Notes: generated from the letters alone by a model not told the origin. Counted from the first letter of the stretch, positions 1 to 9,166 are shown. The stretch is 64,000 nt of DNA from Sphingobium phenoxybenzoativorans (GCF_001757355.1 NZ_MINO01000003.1:110421-174420); one strand, 5' to 3'. Numbers and translations: made by a program.

Positions 1-192
1 CTGGATCGCTACGATCCGGCGCTGAAAGAAGGGCAGCGCATCCATTCCGGCGATCCCATCGGCACGGTCGGCGCGACGGGCAACGCGCTCGCAAGCGCTC
101 CGCATCTGCACTTCGCCGTCAATCGCATGCTTCCACGGCAGCGATGGTTTGAGGGAGAGCCGGTCAATCCCTACCCGTTGCTTATACGATAG
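1..192 (+). CDS. M23 family metallopeptidase, C-terminal end (partial)
   Basis: The reading frame is open from the first base and stops with TAG at 190-192. The 63 visible residues include GTVGATGNA and HLHFAV, the end of the LytM/M23 beta-sheet domain in which the HxH motif binds the catalytic zinc. The family cleaves peptidoglycan cross-bridges or acts as a divisome activator in the periplasm. The start, the signal peptide and the first zinc ligands lie outside the window, so activity cannot be judged. If the tRNA-Glu fragment at 2792-2836 is the right end of an integrated element, this gene lies inside the element. Confidence 0.85.
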   Translation: MDRYDPALKEGQRIHSGDPIGTVGATGNALASAPHLHFAVNRMLPRQRWFEGEPVNPYPLLIR

Positions 193-443
193 GCCGGTTC
201 TTGGCCAAAACAGCGGCAGTGCTTTTCCGGCCGAAAAACATTCGCCAGTCCGAGCTACCCGGCCATGGCCTGCGGCTCAGCCTGAAGCCTCGCGCGCGTG
301 TCGAGGCGCTTCATCCTCGAAGTGAACCGAACAGACCCGCGACGTCGGGGCTCATTCTGTCATCTGTCCCACAAGCGGCCGGTGTTCGAGCCTGCAGGAT
401 GGCGGAGCGGCCTCGCCTGCGCGACCGCTTTGTGCACATTCCG

Positions 444-866
444 CTAGAGGCCAAAAGTGACGAGCCCCCGCGCATCGATCGACCAGGCCGGGTTCCATGC
501 GATTTCCCAGGCATTGTTGTCAGGATCGGCGACATAGCCGCGAAAACCACCATGATCGGGCGCATCGGCCGGACGCAGGACCCTGCCACCGGCGCTTTCC
601 AAGGCAGATATGACAGCGAATACATCCTCCCGCGCGCCAACATTATGAGCCAGAGCAAAAGCGCCTGGCCGCATGAGACTGTTTGGCATCATGTCCTTTT
701 CCAGCTCCGGACGAAGCCACGTCCCCAGCACAAAACCGTTCATCTGATAGAATGCGATTTCCGCATTCTCGAACACAGGAGCCCACCCAAATCCCTCTGA
801 ATAAAAGCGCTTCGATCGTGCGAGATCGTCGATACCCAAGGTGATGACAGAGATTTGCTGTTGCAT
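444..866 (-). CDS. VOC (glyoxalase/bleomycin-resistance fold) family protein
   Basis: This is a 140-residue single-domain vicinal-oxygen-chelate protein. The N-terminal VITLGIDDLARSKRFYSEGF and the C-terminal GYVADPDNNAWEIAWNP are the paired beta-alpha-beta signatures of the fold. The longer frame starts at GTG 872, but ATG 866 is better placed, about 9 bases after AAGGA. Members bind a divalent metal and act as lyases, dioxygenases or drug-binding proteins; nothing here fixes the substrate. It stands alone, between the M23 fragment and the integrase. Confidence 0.8.
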   Translation of the reverse strand: MQQQISVITLGIDDLARSKRFYSEGFGWAPVFENAEIAFYQMNGFVLGTWLRPELEKDMMPNSLMRPGAFALAHNVGAREDVFAVISALESAGGRVLRPADAPDHGGFRGYVADPDNNAWEIAWNPAWSIDARGLVTFGL

Positions 867-872
867 GTTCAC

Positions 873-1329
873 GCGTCCTTTAATGGCTCGAACGGAATGA
901 TCGAGCGTTACAGGCCGTGGGACTCAGCGCCGTGACGAAGGGCAGTCTCGCTTTCTCGATCATGGGACTAACACCCATGTGCCTTTTTCGACGCGGCAGA
1001 TGCGGCTATCTGGGCGCATTGCCGCAATCGGAAATTGGCAATTCCGGTCTTTGCCCAAGCACGATCCCTCCTGTCACGGCTGAACCGGTCCCCTGGAATC
1101 TGTCGATCAAAGTCTAATAAATGTCGTTGCCGCAGGCCGTTTTGAGTTAGCAGAGCCCGGCCAACTGTCCCCGCTTTCGGGCTCCAACTTGAAGCATAGT
1201 AAGCATCGCCCCCGACCCTTGGGCGAGACAGTGTTACACCTTTTCGGCCAGCTTCTATCTGGGCGACATTGTTGAAGGTTGTAGATATTATGGCATCGAA
1301 AAGCGGTATCGGCATGATAAGGCCTTTTT
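873..1329. other. gene-free stretch between VOC gene and integrase
   Basis: I see no convincing gene here. Open frames on the minus strand (for example 968-1315) show no family motif and no ribosome binding site. A short inverted repeat (GCTCGA/TCGAGC, around 885-906) lies just upstream of the VOC gene. The stretch may be decayed mobile-element DNA. Confidence 0.4.
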
Positions 1330-2616
1330 CTATAGCGCGATGACCGCCCGCGCCGACAGTTCGTCGAGATCGTCAGTGATCCAGCGGGCATAGTGCCGTT
1401 CAATCATAGCTACCGACGTATCATGTGTTGCTGCCACCAGCCGGATCGGCAGCCCGGCTTTGATAGCCCGGACGATTGAGGAATGTCGCAGCGCGTAAGG
1501 GACGACATCCGGGATTTTGAGCTCATCCACCAACTTCTTCCACAGGCGACGCATTTCTGACGGCGTCTTCCAAGGCTGCCGGTTTATCCTTTCCCACGCA
1601 ATTGGCCCGGTCTGCCGATGATGCCAGCGCTCAAGAAGGATGTCCCCGGCCAGACGATCCGCACAGTAAATCCGCAACGCGTCTACCACGTCTTTGCTCA
1701 CTGCCACTCTGATCGCGGATTTAGCTTTGCCCTTCCCTTTTCGCGATGCAGGCACCAGCAAGCGGTTCTGATCCAACTGCACATCGGCGACCCGCATGCG
1801 GACAAGCTGTGCAAAACGGGCACCCGTAGCTGCCATTAGCATGACCACCATCGCGAAGTCGCCATCCGCATCTTTGGCTTTGGCTGTCTTGACGATTTTG
1901 CGGACCATGTCGTCATCAAGCACCTGACCTTCACGGGCGACACTCTCACTCTGGGAAGCTTCGGCGAAAACGGGCTTGAGGCCATGCTTTATCCGGATCG
2001 CAAAGTCCGGCGGCAACGCGCGACGCTTCTCCTCATAAACGGAATTCAATGCCGCCTTGAGTTCGGCCATCACGCGCTGCTTGCTGCTGCCCTTGAGCTG
2101 AACGAGCCGACGTTGCCAGTTTCGCAGGTCGCTTTCATTGAGCTCTACCAGCAAAATCCGGCTTAAAACCTCGTCATTCAGGACATGTGGCTTTAGCTTG
2201 GAGGATGCGGTAGACCGAATGGGGCGCCGTGCCTTCTCGCTATCTCTCGCATCACGATCTGCGATATGCGCTACGACAACGTCGCGGATTGTAAGGTGCA
2301 AATCCTTTGGCTGCTCATCATCCCCATGCAGACCATCAATCCACTTGTTGCACTCCGCCAGAGCCTGCTTCCAGTCAAGGATGCCTTCGCCGTCGGCATC
2401 GATCAGATCATCACATTTGCCGAGCTTCGTCTTGACATAGTCACGGCTTGATCCGGCAGGCCTATACCGCGCGAACCAGCTGCCCTCTCTCTTTCCACGG
2501 TAATACCCGATATGAAGCCCTTCGCTAACTGTGCGCCAGTAAGGCAGATGGCGTGGCTTCAATCGCAGGCGAGAAGCCCTCTGATCAATGCGCTCTTCCT
2601 TACCAAGACGTGCCAT
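1330..2616 (-). CDS. tyrosine-type site-specific integrase
   Basis: A 428-residue tyrosine recombinase that catalyses integration and excision of a genomic element. The N-terminal part (about 1-220) holds an arm-binding-like region and a SAM-like core-binding domain. The catalytic domain (about 230-428) shows R267 in ATGARFAQL, a likely K293 in the beta-hairpin, R377 and H378 in YALRHSS, H398 in ATHDT and the nucleophile Y409 in ERHYARW. The first His of the usual HxxR box is Tyr374. Its start faces the tRNA-Glu 3' fragment about 175 bp away, the standard place for an integrase beside its own attachment site. No excisionase is visible. Confidence 0.92.
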   Translation of the reverse strand: MARLGKEERIDQRASRLRLKPRHLPYWRTVSEGLHIGYYRGKREGSWFARYRPAGSSRDYVKTKLGKCDDLIDADGEGILDWKQALAECNKWIDGLHGDDEQPKDLHLTIRDVVVAHIADRDARDSEKARRPIRSTASSKLKPHVLNDEVLSRILLVELNESDLRNWQRRLVQLKGSSKQRVMAELKAALNSVYEEKRRALPPDFAIRIKHGLKPVFAEASQSESVAREGQVLDDDMVRKIVKTAKAKDADGDFAMVVMLMAATGARFAQLVRMRVADVQLDQNRLLVPASRKGKGKAKSAIRVAVSKDVVDALRIYCADRLAGDILLERWHHRQTGPIAWERINRQPWKTPSEMRRLWKKLVDELKIPDVVPYALRHSSIVRAIKAGLPIRLVAATHDTSVAMIERHYARWITDDLDELSARAVIAL

Positions 2617-3539
2617 CTTCTAGAATTTGCCCTCACCAGAAATTCGAAAAACGTCATCAATAGATCATCAATATCCATATCAGGACTTGGGAAATCGCAA
2701 CAGAACGAAATTTATAAAAATCCAGTATTTTCAATCTATTATGGACCATTCTATTGCGTGCTATTGCGTACAGCATTCCGAAATCACGAGCGCTTTCACG
2801 GCTGAAACACGGGTTCGATTCCCGTAGGGGTCACCATATTTCAATGGGTTAGCAGGCATCAAAAATGCTATCATCAATAGCCCATCGATAAATTTCGGCG
2901 AACGGCTTCGAATGCGCTCGATAAGAGTGCATATTTTACATCGTCGTAAGGTCGAGAACCGAAACGAAAAAGGCTTGTTTTGGCCGTTATGATGCCAAAA
3001 CAATTACTCGGATGACAGGCATTCGCCCCAGTCTCGCTTATCTGCCAAACCAGCCGGTACAACTCAGGGCCCGTCAACGATTGACAGTGCGAAGATTGCC
3101 ACCGCCAGCAATGCCGCCGCACTTCAGGAAACAACACATGCCCCCATGGCGATCTAGGAAAGAAGCGTCCCTCAATAGCCACGCTCAGGGACATACCGCA
3201 GATCTGTTTCTAGCCGCTCCTTCGCGCAAACCTCAGCTAAAAGGCAAAGACAGCGCCCCAAACGGCTGTTCTGCCTCATCCGCGGCAGCCGACCCCGGCC
3301 AAATCGACCGTTTGCAGACGGCCAGTGACAAATTTCCGACATCCAAGAGCGGACCGGCAGCTCTTCAACCATCAACATATGCAATTGCCGACATTCATGC
3401 GACTGCTACTCAATCAAGTGCCACAAAATCGAGCGATCAAAGCCCGCCTGCGCACATGGACAAATGGTATAGTTGCGGAGAGCAGGGTTCCACCGCGCAC
3501 CATTAGAGACATTGCCAAATTCATTGATGGCGAGTCTCC
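2617..3539. other. gene-free stretch with integrase upstream region and host-side junction
   Basis: Between the integrase and the RND adaptor I find no supported protein gene. It contains a 9-bp tandem direct repeat (CTATTGCGT at 2751 and 2761), two copies of TCATCAATAG (2654-2663 and 2871-2880) flanking the tRNA fragment, and the tRNA fragment itself. The repeats could be integrase arm sites. Open frames at 2874-3506 look like chance or decayed sequence. Confidence 0.45.
2792..2836 (+). repeat. tRNA-Glu(TTC) 3' fragment, probable attachment-site junction
   Basis: The 45 bases read as the 3' part of an alphaproteobacterial tRNA-Glu: anticodon loop CTTTCAC with anticodon TTC, the 3' anticodon-stem strand, the T arm around GGTTCGATTCC, the acceptor strand AGGGGTC and the encoded CCA. 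The 5' half is missing: upstream bases do not pair with the anticodon stem (GAGCG against GGCTG) and no GACCCCT acceptor strand occurs. Identity begins at the anticodon loop, a common crossover point for tRNA-targeting integrases. Because the fragment ends with the true 3' end on the plus strand, the intact tRNA and the body of the element should lie to the left, outside the window. Confidence 0.8.
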
Positions 3540-4520
3540 ATGCACCGCACCAGATTCCTCTGTATCCTCCTGCTGCTTCCCGCGTGCGGCGAAAAGGCCA
3601 AGACGCCTGTCGCGTCGCCGCCCGCCAAGTCGGAAACGATCGCACATGAAGCGGAATTGCTGAAACTCACGCTGACGCCGCAGGCTGTCAAACGCCTGGG
3701 CATAGCCACAGTAACGGTCGGAACCGGACAGGCGGGCCTGAAACGCGAGACGAGTGGCGAGATCGTCGTGCTCAATGGCGCGGGTGGCGTGCCGACCGGA
3801 TCGCTGAGCAATCTGGCGCAGATCGGCTTGGCACAGGCCGCCGCCGATGGTGAGGTTGAACGGATCCGTGCACAGGCAAGGCTTGCTCGCATTGCGCTCG
3901 ACCGGGCAAGCCTGTTGGTGGCCGAGGAGGCCGGGAGCGTCCGTGCGCGCGACGAGGCGGCGGCAGCGCTCGCCGGCGCACAGGCGCAAGCCGATGTTGC
4001 TGTTGAGCAGCGGCGCTTGCTCGGGCCTTCTGTATCCAAACTGGGGAGCCAATCGACCCTTTGGGTGCGGGTATCCGTGTCGGGAACGGACGTGGCAGAG
4101 ATCGCCCGGTCGTCTCCCGCGATGGTGCGGGCGCTCGGCGCAACCGGCGCGGGCCGTAACGCGCGGCCGGTTCAGGCACCGCCTTCGGCCAATGCCGTCG
4201 CAGGCACGGTGGACCTTTATTACGCGGTCGACAATCGGGACCGAATGTGGCGCGTTGGCCAGAGAGCCGCCGTCCAGCTTCCGTTGGGACGGATGGAGGA
4301 AGGACTGGCGGTGCCTTCCTCTGCGATATTGCGCGACATTTACGGCGGGGAATGGGTCTACGCCCAGACCGCGCCGAACACCTATGTCCGCCAGCGGGTG
4401 GAAATCGCGTCCGCCGGAGCAGGAGATGCGATCATATCCCGCGGGCTTGAGCCGGGTATGCGCGTCGTCACGACGGGCGCAATGGAGTTGTTCGGCACCG
4501 AATTCGGAGTTGCGCATTGA
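3540..4520 (+). CDS. RND efflux periplasmic adaptor lipoprotein (CusB/HlyD-like)
   Basis: A 326-residue membrane-fusion protein that would link an inner-membrane RND pump to an outer-membrane channel. It opens with a lipoprotein signal peptide ending LLLLPAC, with Cys16 as the lipidation site. A helical hairpin (about 80-155, Ala/Arg/Gln rich), a beta-barrel domain around LYYAVDNRDRMWRVGQRAAV and a C-terminal membrane-proximal domain ending LEPGMRVVTTGAMELFG follow. It is shorter than typical CusB/CzcB adaptors, mainly because the N-terminal barrel/lipoyl region is reduced. The stop overlaps the permease start (TGATG). The partner permease is truncated, so the pump is probably dead. Confidence 0.8.
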   Translation: MHRTRFLCILLLLPACGEKAKTPVASPPAKSETIAHEAELLKLTLTPQAVKRLGIATVTVGTGQAGLKRETSGEIVVLNGAGGVPTGSLSNLAQIGLAQAAADGEVERIRAQARLARIALDRASLLVAEEAGSVRARDEAAAALAGAQAQADVAVEQRRLLGPSVSKLGSQSTLWVRVSVSGTDVAEIARSSPAMVRALGATGAGRNARPVQAPPSANAVAGTVDLYYAVDNRDRMWRVGQRAAVQLPLGRMEEGLAVPSSAILRDIYGGEWVYAQTAPNTYVRQRVEIASAGAGDAIISRGLEPGMRVVTTGAMELFGTEFGVAH

Positions 4521-5281
4521 TGCTGGCATGGCTCGTTCGCGCCGCGCTGACCCAGCGTGTGCTGGTGTTGGCCATGGCCGCCCTTCTGGTCGTGCTGGGG
4601 CTGCGCGCTTCCACGAGCGTCCCATTAGACGTCTTTCCCGAATTCGCGCCGCCGATGGTCGAAATCCAGACCGAAGCGCCCGGCCTGTCGACCGAGGAAG
4701 TCGAAAGCCTGATCACCGTGCCGATCGAGACACAGGTAAACGGCATCCCGCACCTTGCGACACTGCGATCCAAGTCCGTGCTGGGCCTGTCTTCGGTGGT
4801 CATTCTGCTCGATCGCGGCACCGATGTCATGCGTGCGCGGCAGATGGTTCAGGAACGGGTTGCGCAGGTGCAGGGCCGCCTGCCCGCCGCCGCGCGGCCC
4901 CCGGTGATGCTGCCCCCTCTGTCATCGACCAGCCGGGCGATGAAGATCGGCATCTCATCCGCGAAGCTGGACCAGACGCAATTGTCCGAACTGGTGCGCT
5001 GGACTATCCGCCCGCGCCTGATGGCGGTTCCGGGCGTCGCCAATGTTGCAATGTGGGGAATGCGCGATCGTCAGTTGCAGGTGCTGGTCGACCCAGACAA
5101 GTTGCGCGCGGCAGGCGTGACGCTGAACGAACTGCGCGCGGCCGCAGGCGACGCGGTGATGGTCGGCGGCGGTGGCTTTGTCGATACCACCAACCAGCGC
5201 ATGGCCGTGCAGCAGCCCGGCGCGATCCAGACGCCCGATGATCTGGCGCGGACCATCGTCAAGGTGGCGGGCGAAGCGCCC
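4520..5281 (+). pseudogene. truncated RND efflux permease (CusA/CzcA-like), about 254 of roughly 1,040 residues
   Basis: The start is ATG 4520, overlapping the adaptor stop. The first transmembrane helix (RVLVLAMAALLVVLGLRA), the periplasmic entry DVFPEFAPP and the porter sequence up to TIVKVAGEAP are clear heavy-metal-efflux RND features. After about codon 254 similarity stops abruptly. The frame stays open to 5428, but the extra residues are low-complexity and come from out-of-frame SDR coding sequence. All the transmembrane proton-relay helices are missing, so it cannot transport. The cause is a deletion or recombination that fused the 5' quarter of the gene to unrelated DNA. Confidence 0.85.
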
Positions 5282-5283
5282 AT

Positions 5284-5388
5284 AAACTCGCGCTCGTCAC
5301 CGGCGCCAGCCGCGGCATCGGCGCCGCCACCGCCCTCGCGCTTGGCAAGACGGGCGCGCATGCCGCTTTCTTGCTCTCAGTCGCATGA
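5284..5388 (+). pseudogene. N-terminal fragment of a short-chain dehydrogenase/reductase gene
   Basis: Read in a different frame from the permease, the sequence gives KLALVTGASRGIGAATALAL, the TGxxxGIG nucleotide-binding loop of classical SDR enzymes (FabG-like), followed by GKTGAHAA. After that it runs into a stop at 5386-5388. The start codon and the whole catalytic part (YxxxK) are absent. About 30 codons of a foreign gene are thus joined to the truncated permease. Confidence 0.7.
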
Positions 5389-5518
5389 TGAAAAGCGAGC
5401 GGCTGGTCATCGCCCTCCTGCGCGGTGAGCCGTCGACGCGGCTGCACCATGACACCGTCGAGATGTTCGCTATGTTACGCCGGACGATGATCGCCAGCGG
5501 CTGTTCGATCGCTCCTGC

Positions 5519-5587
5519 AAACACAGTGAAGATGCTCATTGTAAACCCGATGCCACATAAGAGCGCGGTTCCCCGTAACTGTCGGCG
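5519..5587 (-). pseudogene. short fragment resembling the C-terminal region of the NhaA Na+/H+ antiporter
   Basis: On the minus strand a stretch of about 23 codons reads RRQLRGTALLCGIGFTMSIF, very like the conserved VALLCGIGFTMSLF helix near the NhaA C terminus. The surrounding residues match neither NhaA nor anything else I recognise, and there is no start codon in context. I read it as another scrap in the decayed region between the RND genes and ligD. Confidence 0.5.
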
Positions 5588-5627
5588 ACCAGCATGAGGG
5601 TGGCATGTCACATTGGAATGGGCGAGA

Positions 5628-8135
5628 TCATATTTCAGGCAGTTTTTGCGCGGCAAAGCCCCAGCCTTTGAGATGTTTGGATCGCGCCAAAAGCTTGTCT
5701 GCATCAGCAATACCGAACGGATGCGCATTCTTCATTTGGTCAAGTTCGTCCCATTCGATCGGCACTGCCACGGGTGCTCCGGTTCGTGCACGGACGGAAT
5801 AAGGTAGGATGGCCGTACTTCCGCGCTGATTACGGAGCCAGTCGATGAAGATTCGGTCCTTGCGTTTGGCCTTGCTCATGGTCGCAACGAAGCGGCCGGG
5901 TTCGGCGGCGCTCAATGCCTGGGCGAAGCGCGAAGCGAAGTCCTTATGTGTCTCCCAGTCATGGCCAGATGTGAGCGGTACGACCACGTGCACGCCCTTA
6001 CCACCGGAGAGCATAGCAAACGAGACAAGGCCGATATCGGCGAGATGGTCGCGGATATCACAAGCGGCTTGTCTGACCTTTGCAAACGCCATGCCCTCAT
6101 CGGGATCCAGATCGAAGATCATGCGGTCTGGCTTTTCGACGGCATCAGCACGGCTCGCCCAGCCGTGAAATTCGATGGTGCCCATCTGCACGCAGGCAAT
6201 AAGGCCGTCGGCATCCTCGATGTAGATATAGTCTTCCGATCCACCTCCCTTCTCGCGGATCGGTACATGCAGGACATGATCGCCGAATGCGCCACTGTCA
6301 TGTTTCTGGAAGAAGCATTTCTTTGCACGCCCCTGTGGGCAGCGAACAAGGCTGATTGGCCGGTTCGCGACAAAAGGCAGCATCAATGGCGCCATACGGT
6401 TATAATAGTCAGCCAGATCGCCCTTGGTCTGGCCGCTATCAGGAAAGAGAATGCGGTCGCGGTTGCTGATCTTCACATCGCTTGGGGAGGGCGGAGCAGG
6501 AGCAGCCTTTTCCGGTTTGACGGATTTTGCGGACTTGTCCGTGCGCAGGCCAAGAAAGCTGCCATGACGGATACGGTCATCACCGGTAAATTCGGCAAAG
6601 GCGACCTCAGCGACGAGCTTGGGCTTGATCCATTGCGCATTGCGCGTCTCCGCGCGGGGAATCTCGATTGGCGCTGCATCAATAGCGAGAGGCGCCATGG
6701 CTTGGGCGAGGTCCTCTATGGTCATCGTATCGAACCCGGTGCCGACTTTGCCCCTATAGACCAGCTTGCGTCCGTCATATTGCGCCAGAAGCAAGGAAGA
6801 GAAGGCGCGGGCTCTAGCCCTGCTCTTCGTCCAGCCGATTACGACGAATTCCTGTCGCCGGGTGCATTTGACCTTCACCCAATCGCGCGTGCGACCGCTG
6901 CGGTACGGGGCGTCAATACGCTTCGCAATGATGCCTTCCTGCCCGGCCTCACACATTTTACGATAAAGCGTCTCGCCCGCGCCAATCAGATAGTCGGAGA
7001 CATGGATTGGCGGCTCTGCTTGAGCCAACAGAGCCTCCAGCCGTTCCTTGCGTTCGATGGTTGTCAGCAGCTTGAGGTCGATCCCGTCGAGGGCAAGCAG
7101 ATCAAAAGCAAAGAAGTGGAAGGGCGTGTCGGCTCGCTGCGCGCCATGGCCGCGTTTCAACACGGACTGGAGCGCTGAGAAACTGGGATTGCCGTCTTCG
7201 CCAAAAGCCACGATCTCCCCGTCGATCAGCGCGGGCGGCAGATCGAGCGCGGCGATGTCTTCGACCAGCGGGCCAAACTTGTCGGTCCAGTCAAGACCAT
7301 TGCGTGTGAACAGCTTCACCGTGCCGCCCTTGACCGCAATCATGGCGCGGTAACCGTCATATTTGATCTCGTGCAGCCAGCCATTGCCGGTCGGCGCTTC
7401 ATCCACCAATGTCGCGAGCTGTGGTTTCACGAAGCGAGGGAGGACAGCGCTTGCGGTCGTGCCTTTTGTTTGCACCCGGGCGTTGTGAGATTTCGCTGCT
7501 TGCATCTTGTCGGCGAAAGCTGTGCCCTTGACGCCTTTAAGCGACTGCGTGCCGCCCGTGTCTGCCTCGATCTCGGCCATCGACCGATTGGTCAGCACGC
7601 TCGTCAGCGCGCGCTTGACCAAATCTACATCCTCCCTGGCATATTCATCGTCGATCTTGCGCAGCAGCCAGTTCTCGCGCTTCTCGCCGGCACGGCCCTT
7701 CATCCGAACAAGCAGCCACTCCCCTTTCATCCGGTCACCACGCAGGATAAAATGGAGATGGCCCGCCTTCAGGTCATTGGCGCTCTTACCCGGAATAGGG
7801 GCCCAGGTACCGCGATCCCACAGCATCACACTGCCGCCGCCATATTCGCCCTTGGGGATATTGCCCTCAAAACTACCATAGTCGAGTGGATGATCCTCGG
7901 TCCTGACCGCCAAGCGCTTGTCGGCCGGGTCAAGGCTCGGCCCTTTGGTGACAGCCCAACTTTTGAGGACGCCATCAATCTCCAGCCGGAAATCCCAGTG
8001 TAATCGGGTGGCTGCATGTTTCTGCACGACGAAGCTGTTGCCGCCTGTCTTCGCGACCTTTCCCTTGGGTTCGCGTGTCCGCTTGAAATCGCGCTTGGCA
8101 TTGTAATGGGCGAGAGGATCGGCTGTCGTCATCAC
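5628..8135 (-). CDS. ligD: multifunctional ATP-dependent DNA ligase D (NHEJ)
   Basis: An 835-residue three-domain LigD that trims, fills and seals double-strand breaks with Ku. Order from the N terminus: 3'-phosphoesterase domain (about 30-185; QKHAATRLHWDFRLE, GEYGGG), ATP-dependent ligase domain (about 235-535; adenylated Lys258 in EIKYDGYR, then OB fold) and archaeo-eukaryotic-primase-like polymerase domain (about 555-835; HGWASR, metal-binding DLDPD around 674-678, SGGKGVHV). All catalytic motifs look intact. The start overlaps the ku stop by four bases, indicating translational coupling. Confidence 0.96.
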   Translation of the reverse strand: MMTTADPLAHYNAKRDFKRTREPKGKVAKTGGNSFVVQKHAATRLHWDFRLEIDGVLKSWAVTKGPSLDPADKRLAVRTEDHPLDYGSFEGNIPKGEYGGGSVMLWDRGTWAPIPGKSANDLKAGHLHFILRGDRMKGEWLLVRMKGRAGEKRENWLLRKIDDEYAREDVDLVKRALTSVLTNRSMAEIEADTGGTQSLKGVKGTAFADKMQAAKSHNARVQTKGTTASAVLPRFVKPQLATLVDEAPTGNGWLHEIKYDGYRAMIAVKGGTVKLFTRNGLDWTDKFGPLVEDIAALDLPPALIDGEIVAFGEDGNPSFSALQSVLKRGHGAQRADTPFHFFAFDLLALDGIDLKLLTTIERKERLEALLAQAEPPIHVSDYLIGAGETLYRKMCEAGQEGIIAKRIDAPYRSGRTRDWVKVKCTRRQEFVVIGWTKSRARARAFSSLLLAQYDGRKLVYRGKVGTGFDTMTIEDLAQAMAPLAIDAAPIEIPRAETRNAQWIKPKLVAEVAFAEFTGDDRIRHGSFLGLRTDKSAKSVKPEKAAPAPPSPSDVKISNRDRILFPDSGQTKGDLADYYNRMAPLMLPFVANRPISLVRCPQGRAKKCFFQKHDSGAFGDHVLHVPIREKGGGSEDYIYIEDADGLIACVQMGTIEFHGWASRADAVEKPDRMIFDLDPDEGMAFAKVRQAACDIRDHLADIGLVSFAMLSGGKGVHVVVPLTSGHDWETHKDFASRFAQALSAAEPGRFVATMSKAKRKDRIFIDWLRNQRGSTAILPYSVRARTGAPVAVPIEWDELDQMKNAHPFGIADADKLLARSKHLKGWGFAAQKLPEI

Positions 8136-9007
8136 GCGCTCTTGCGTTTTGACGCAGCCTTTTTGGGCGCGCCCTTACTCACCGGAGCTTTTGGCGTAGC
8201 AGAGGTCTTACGTCCGCCTGCGCCCGCCGACTTCTTGAGCGCCGCCATCAGGTCAATGACATTGCCGCCCTTGCGCCCAATAGGCGCGTCATCAACCTCC
8301 TCGATGATGCGCTTGCCCTTCGCCTTTTTCTTCTTGTCGATCAGGCGATGAAGCGCATCGACATAGCGGTCATGGAACTCTTCCGGCTTGAAGGGCGCGG
8401 TGCGCTTGTCGATGATGCTGACCGCAAGGTCCAGCATATCCTCGTCCGCTACATCGTCAGGCAAGCCCCGGAAATAGGTCTGTGCTTTTGTCACCTCATC
8501 GGCATAGCGCAGCACTTCCAGCACAAGTCCGCGCCCACAGGGTTTAAGCGAGACCAACTGCTCACGACCGCGAACGGACAATTGGCCAAGACCAACCTTT
8601 TTCGTCTGGCGCAAAGCGTCGCGCAACACAGCATAGGCCTCCTCCGCCAAATCATCAGCGGGGATCACGAAATAGGGCTTTTCATAATAGAGGACGTCGA
8701 TCGCGTCCGCCTCGACAAACTGAACCAGATCGAGAGTTTTGCGGCTCTCGATCTTCACTGCTTCTATCTCGTCCTGCTCCAACAGGACATAATTGCCTTT
8801 GGACAGTTCAAAGCCCTTGAATATCTCGTCGCGGTCGACAGGACCGACGCCGCTCACAACCTTTTCATAATGAATCGGCTTGCCCGTTGGCTCATGAATT
8901 TGCCGGAAACTGACCGCGGCACCCGACTTCGTCGCGGGGTATATCTCCACCGGAATCGAAACCAGCGCCAACTTGATCTGTCCTTGCCAATATGCGCGTG
9001 CAGGCAT
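8132..9007 (-). CDS. ku: Ku protein, NHEJ DNA-end-binding
   Basis: A 291-residue bacterial Ku that forms a homodimeric ring on DNA ends and recruits LigD. The start at 9007 is set by GGAGGT about 9 bases upstream and by the family N terminus MPARAYWQGQIKLALVSIPV; the frame extends further upstream, but those residues are not Ku. The core beta-barrel spans about 10-235. The C-terminal tail (about 240-291) is rich in Lys, Ala and Pro, as in the DNA/LigD-binding tails of other bacterial Ku proteins. It is the first gene of a two-gene operon with ligD. Confidence 0.95.
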   Translation of the reverse strand: MPARAYWQGQIKLALVSIPVEIYPATKSGAAVSFRQIHEPTGKPIHYEKVVSGVGPVDRDEIFKGFELSKGNYVLLEQDEIEAVKIESRKTLDLVQFVEADAIDVLYYEKPYFVIPADDLAEEAYAVLRDALRQTKKVGLGQLSVRGREQLVSLKPCGRGLVLEVLRYADEVTKAQTYFRGLPDDVADEDMLDLAVSIIDKRTAPFKPEEFHDRYVDALHRLIDKKKKAKGKRIIEEVDDAPIGRKGGNVIDLMAALKKSAGAGGRKTSATPKAPVSKGAPKKAASKRKSA

Positions 9008-9166
9008 CTGCCACCTCCAGGACCAGAGCGTGCAGAAACGAAGATGGTTCCGGAAATGCGAACCTGACTTTCCGCTTTCGCGACCGTAAAATCGGCAATG
9101 ATAAAATGATGTCGATGGGCGTGGCGACGCTCTCGTTGCCGCCAAGGATTGTGCCGAAACTCAGGG

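Noticed and set aside
2781..2836. A functional tRNA-Glu gene
   Set aside because: Only the 3' part is present; no 5' acceptor strand or D arm occurs upstream and the anticodon stem does not pair.
3012..3506. 164-codon plus-strand frame upstream of the RND adaptor
   Set aside because: Pro/Ser/Gln-rich, no ribosome binding site and no recognisable domain; overlapping frames on both strands look equally random.
3414..4625. 403-codon open frame on the minus strand
   Set aside because: It lies opposite the adaptor and permease genes, is Arg/His/Pro-rich and has no domain; a GC-rich antisense shadow.
3847..5241. 464-codon plus-strand frame overlapping the RND genes
   Set aside because: Out of frame with clear adaptor and RND similarity; composition dominated by Arg, Ala and Pro.
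5946..7178. 410-codon plus-strand frame
   Set aside because: Antisense to ligD, whose three catalytic domains are continuous.
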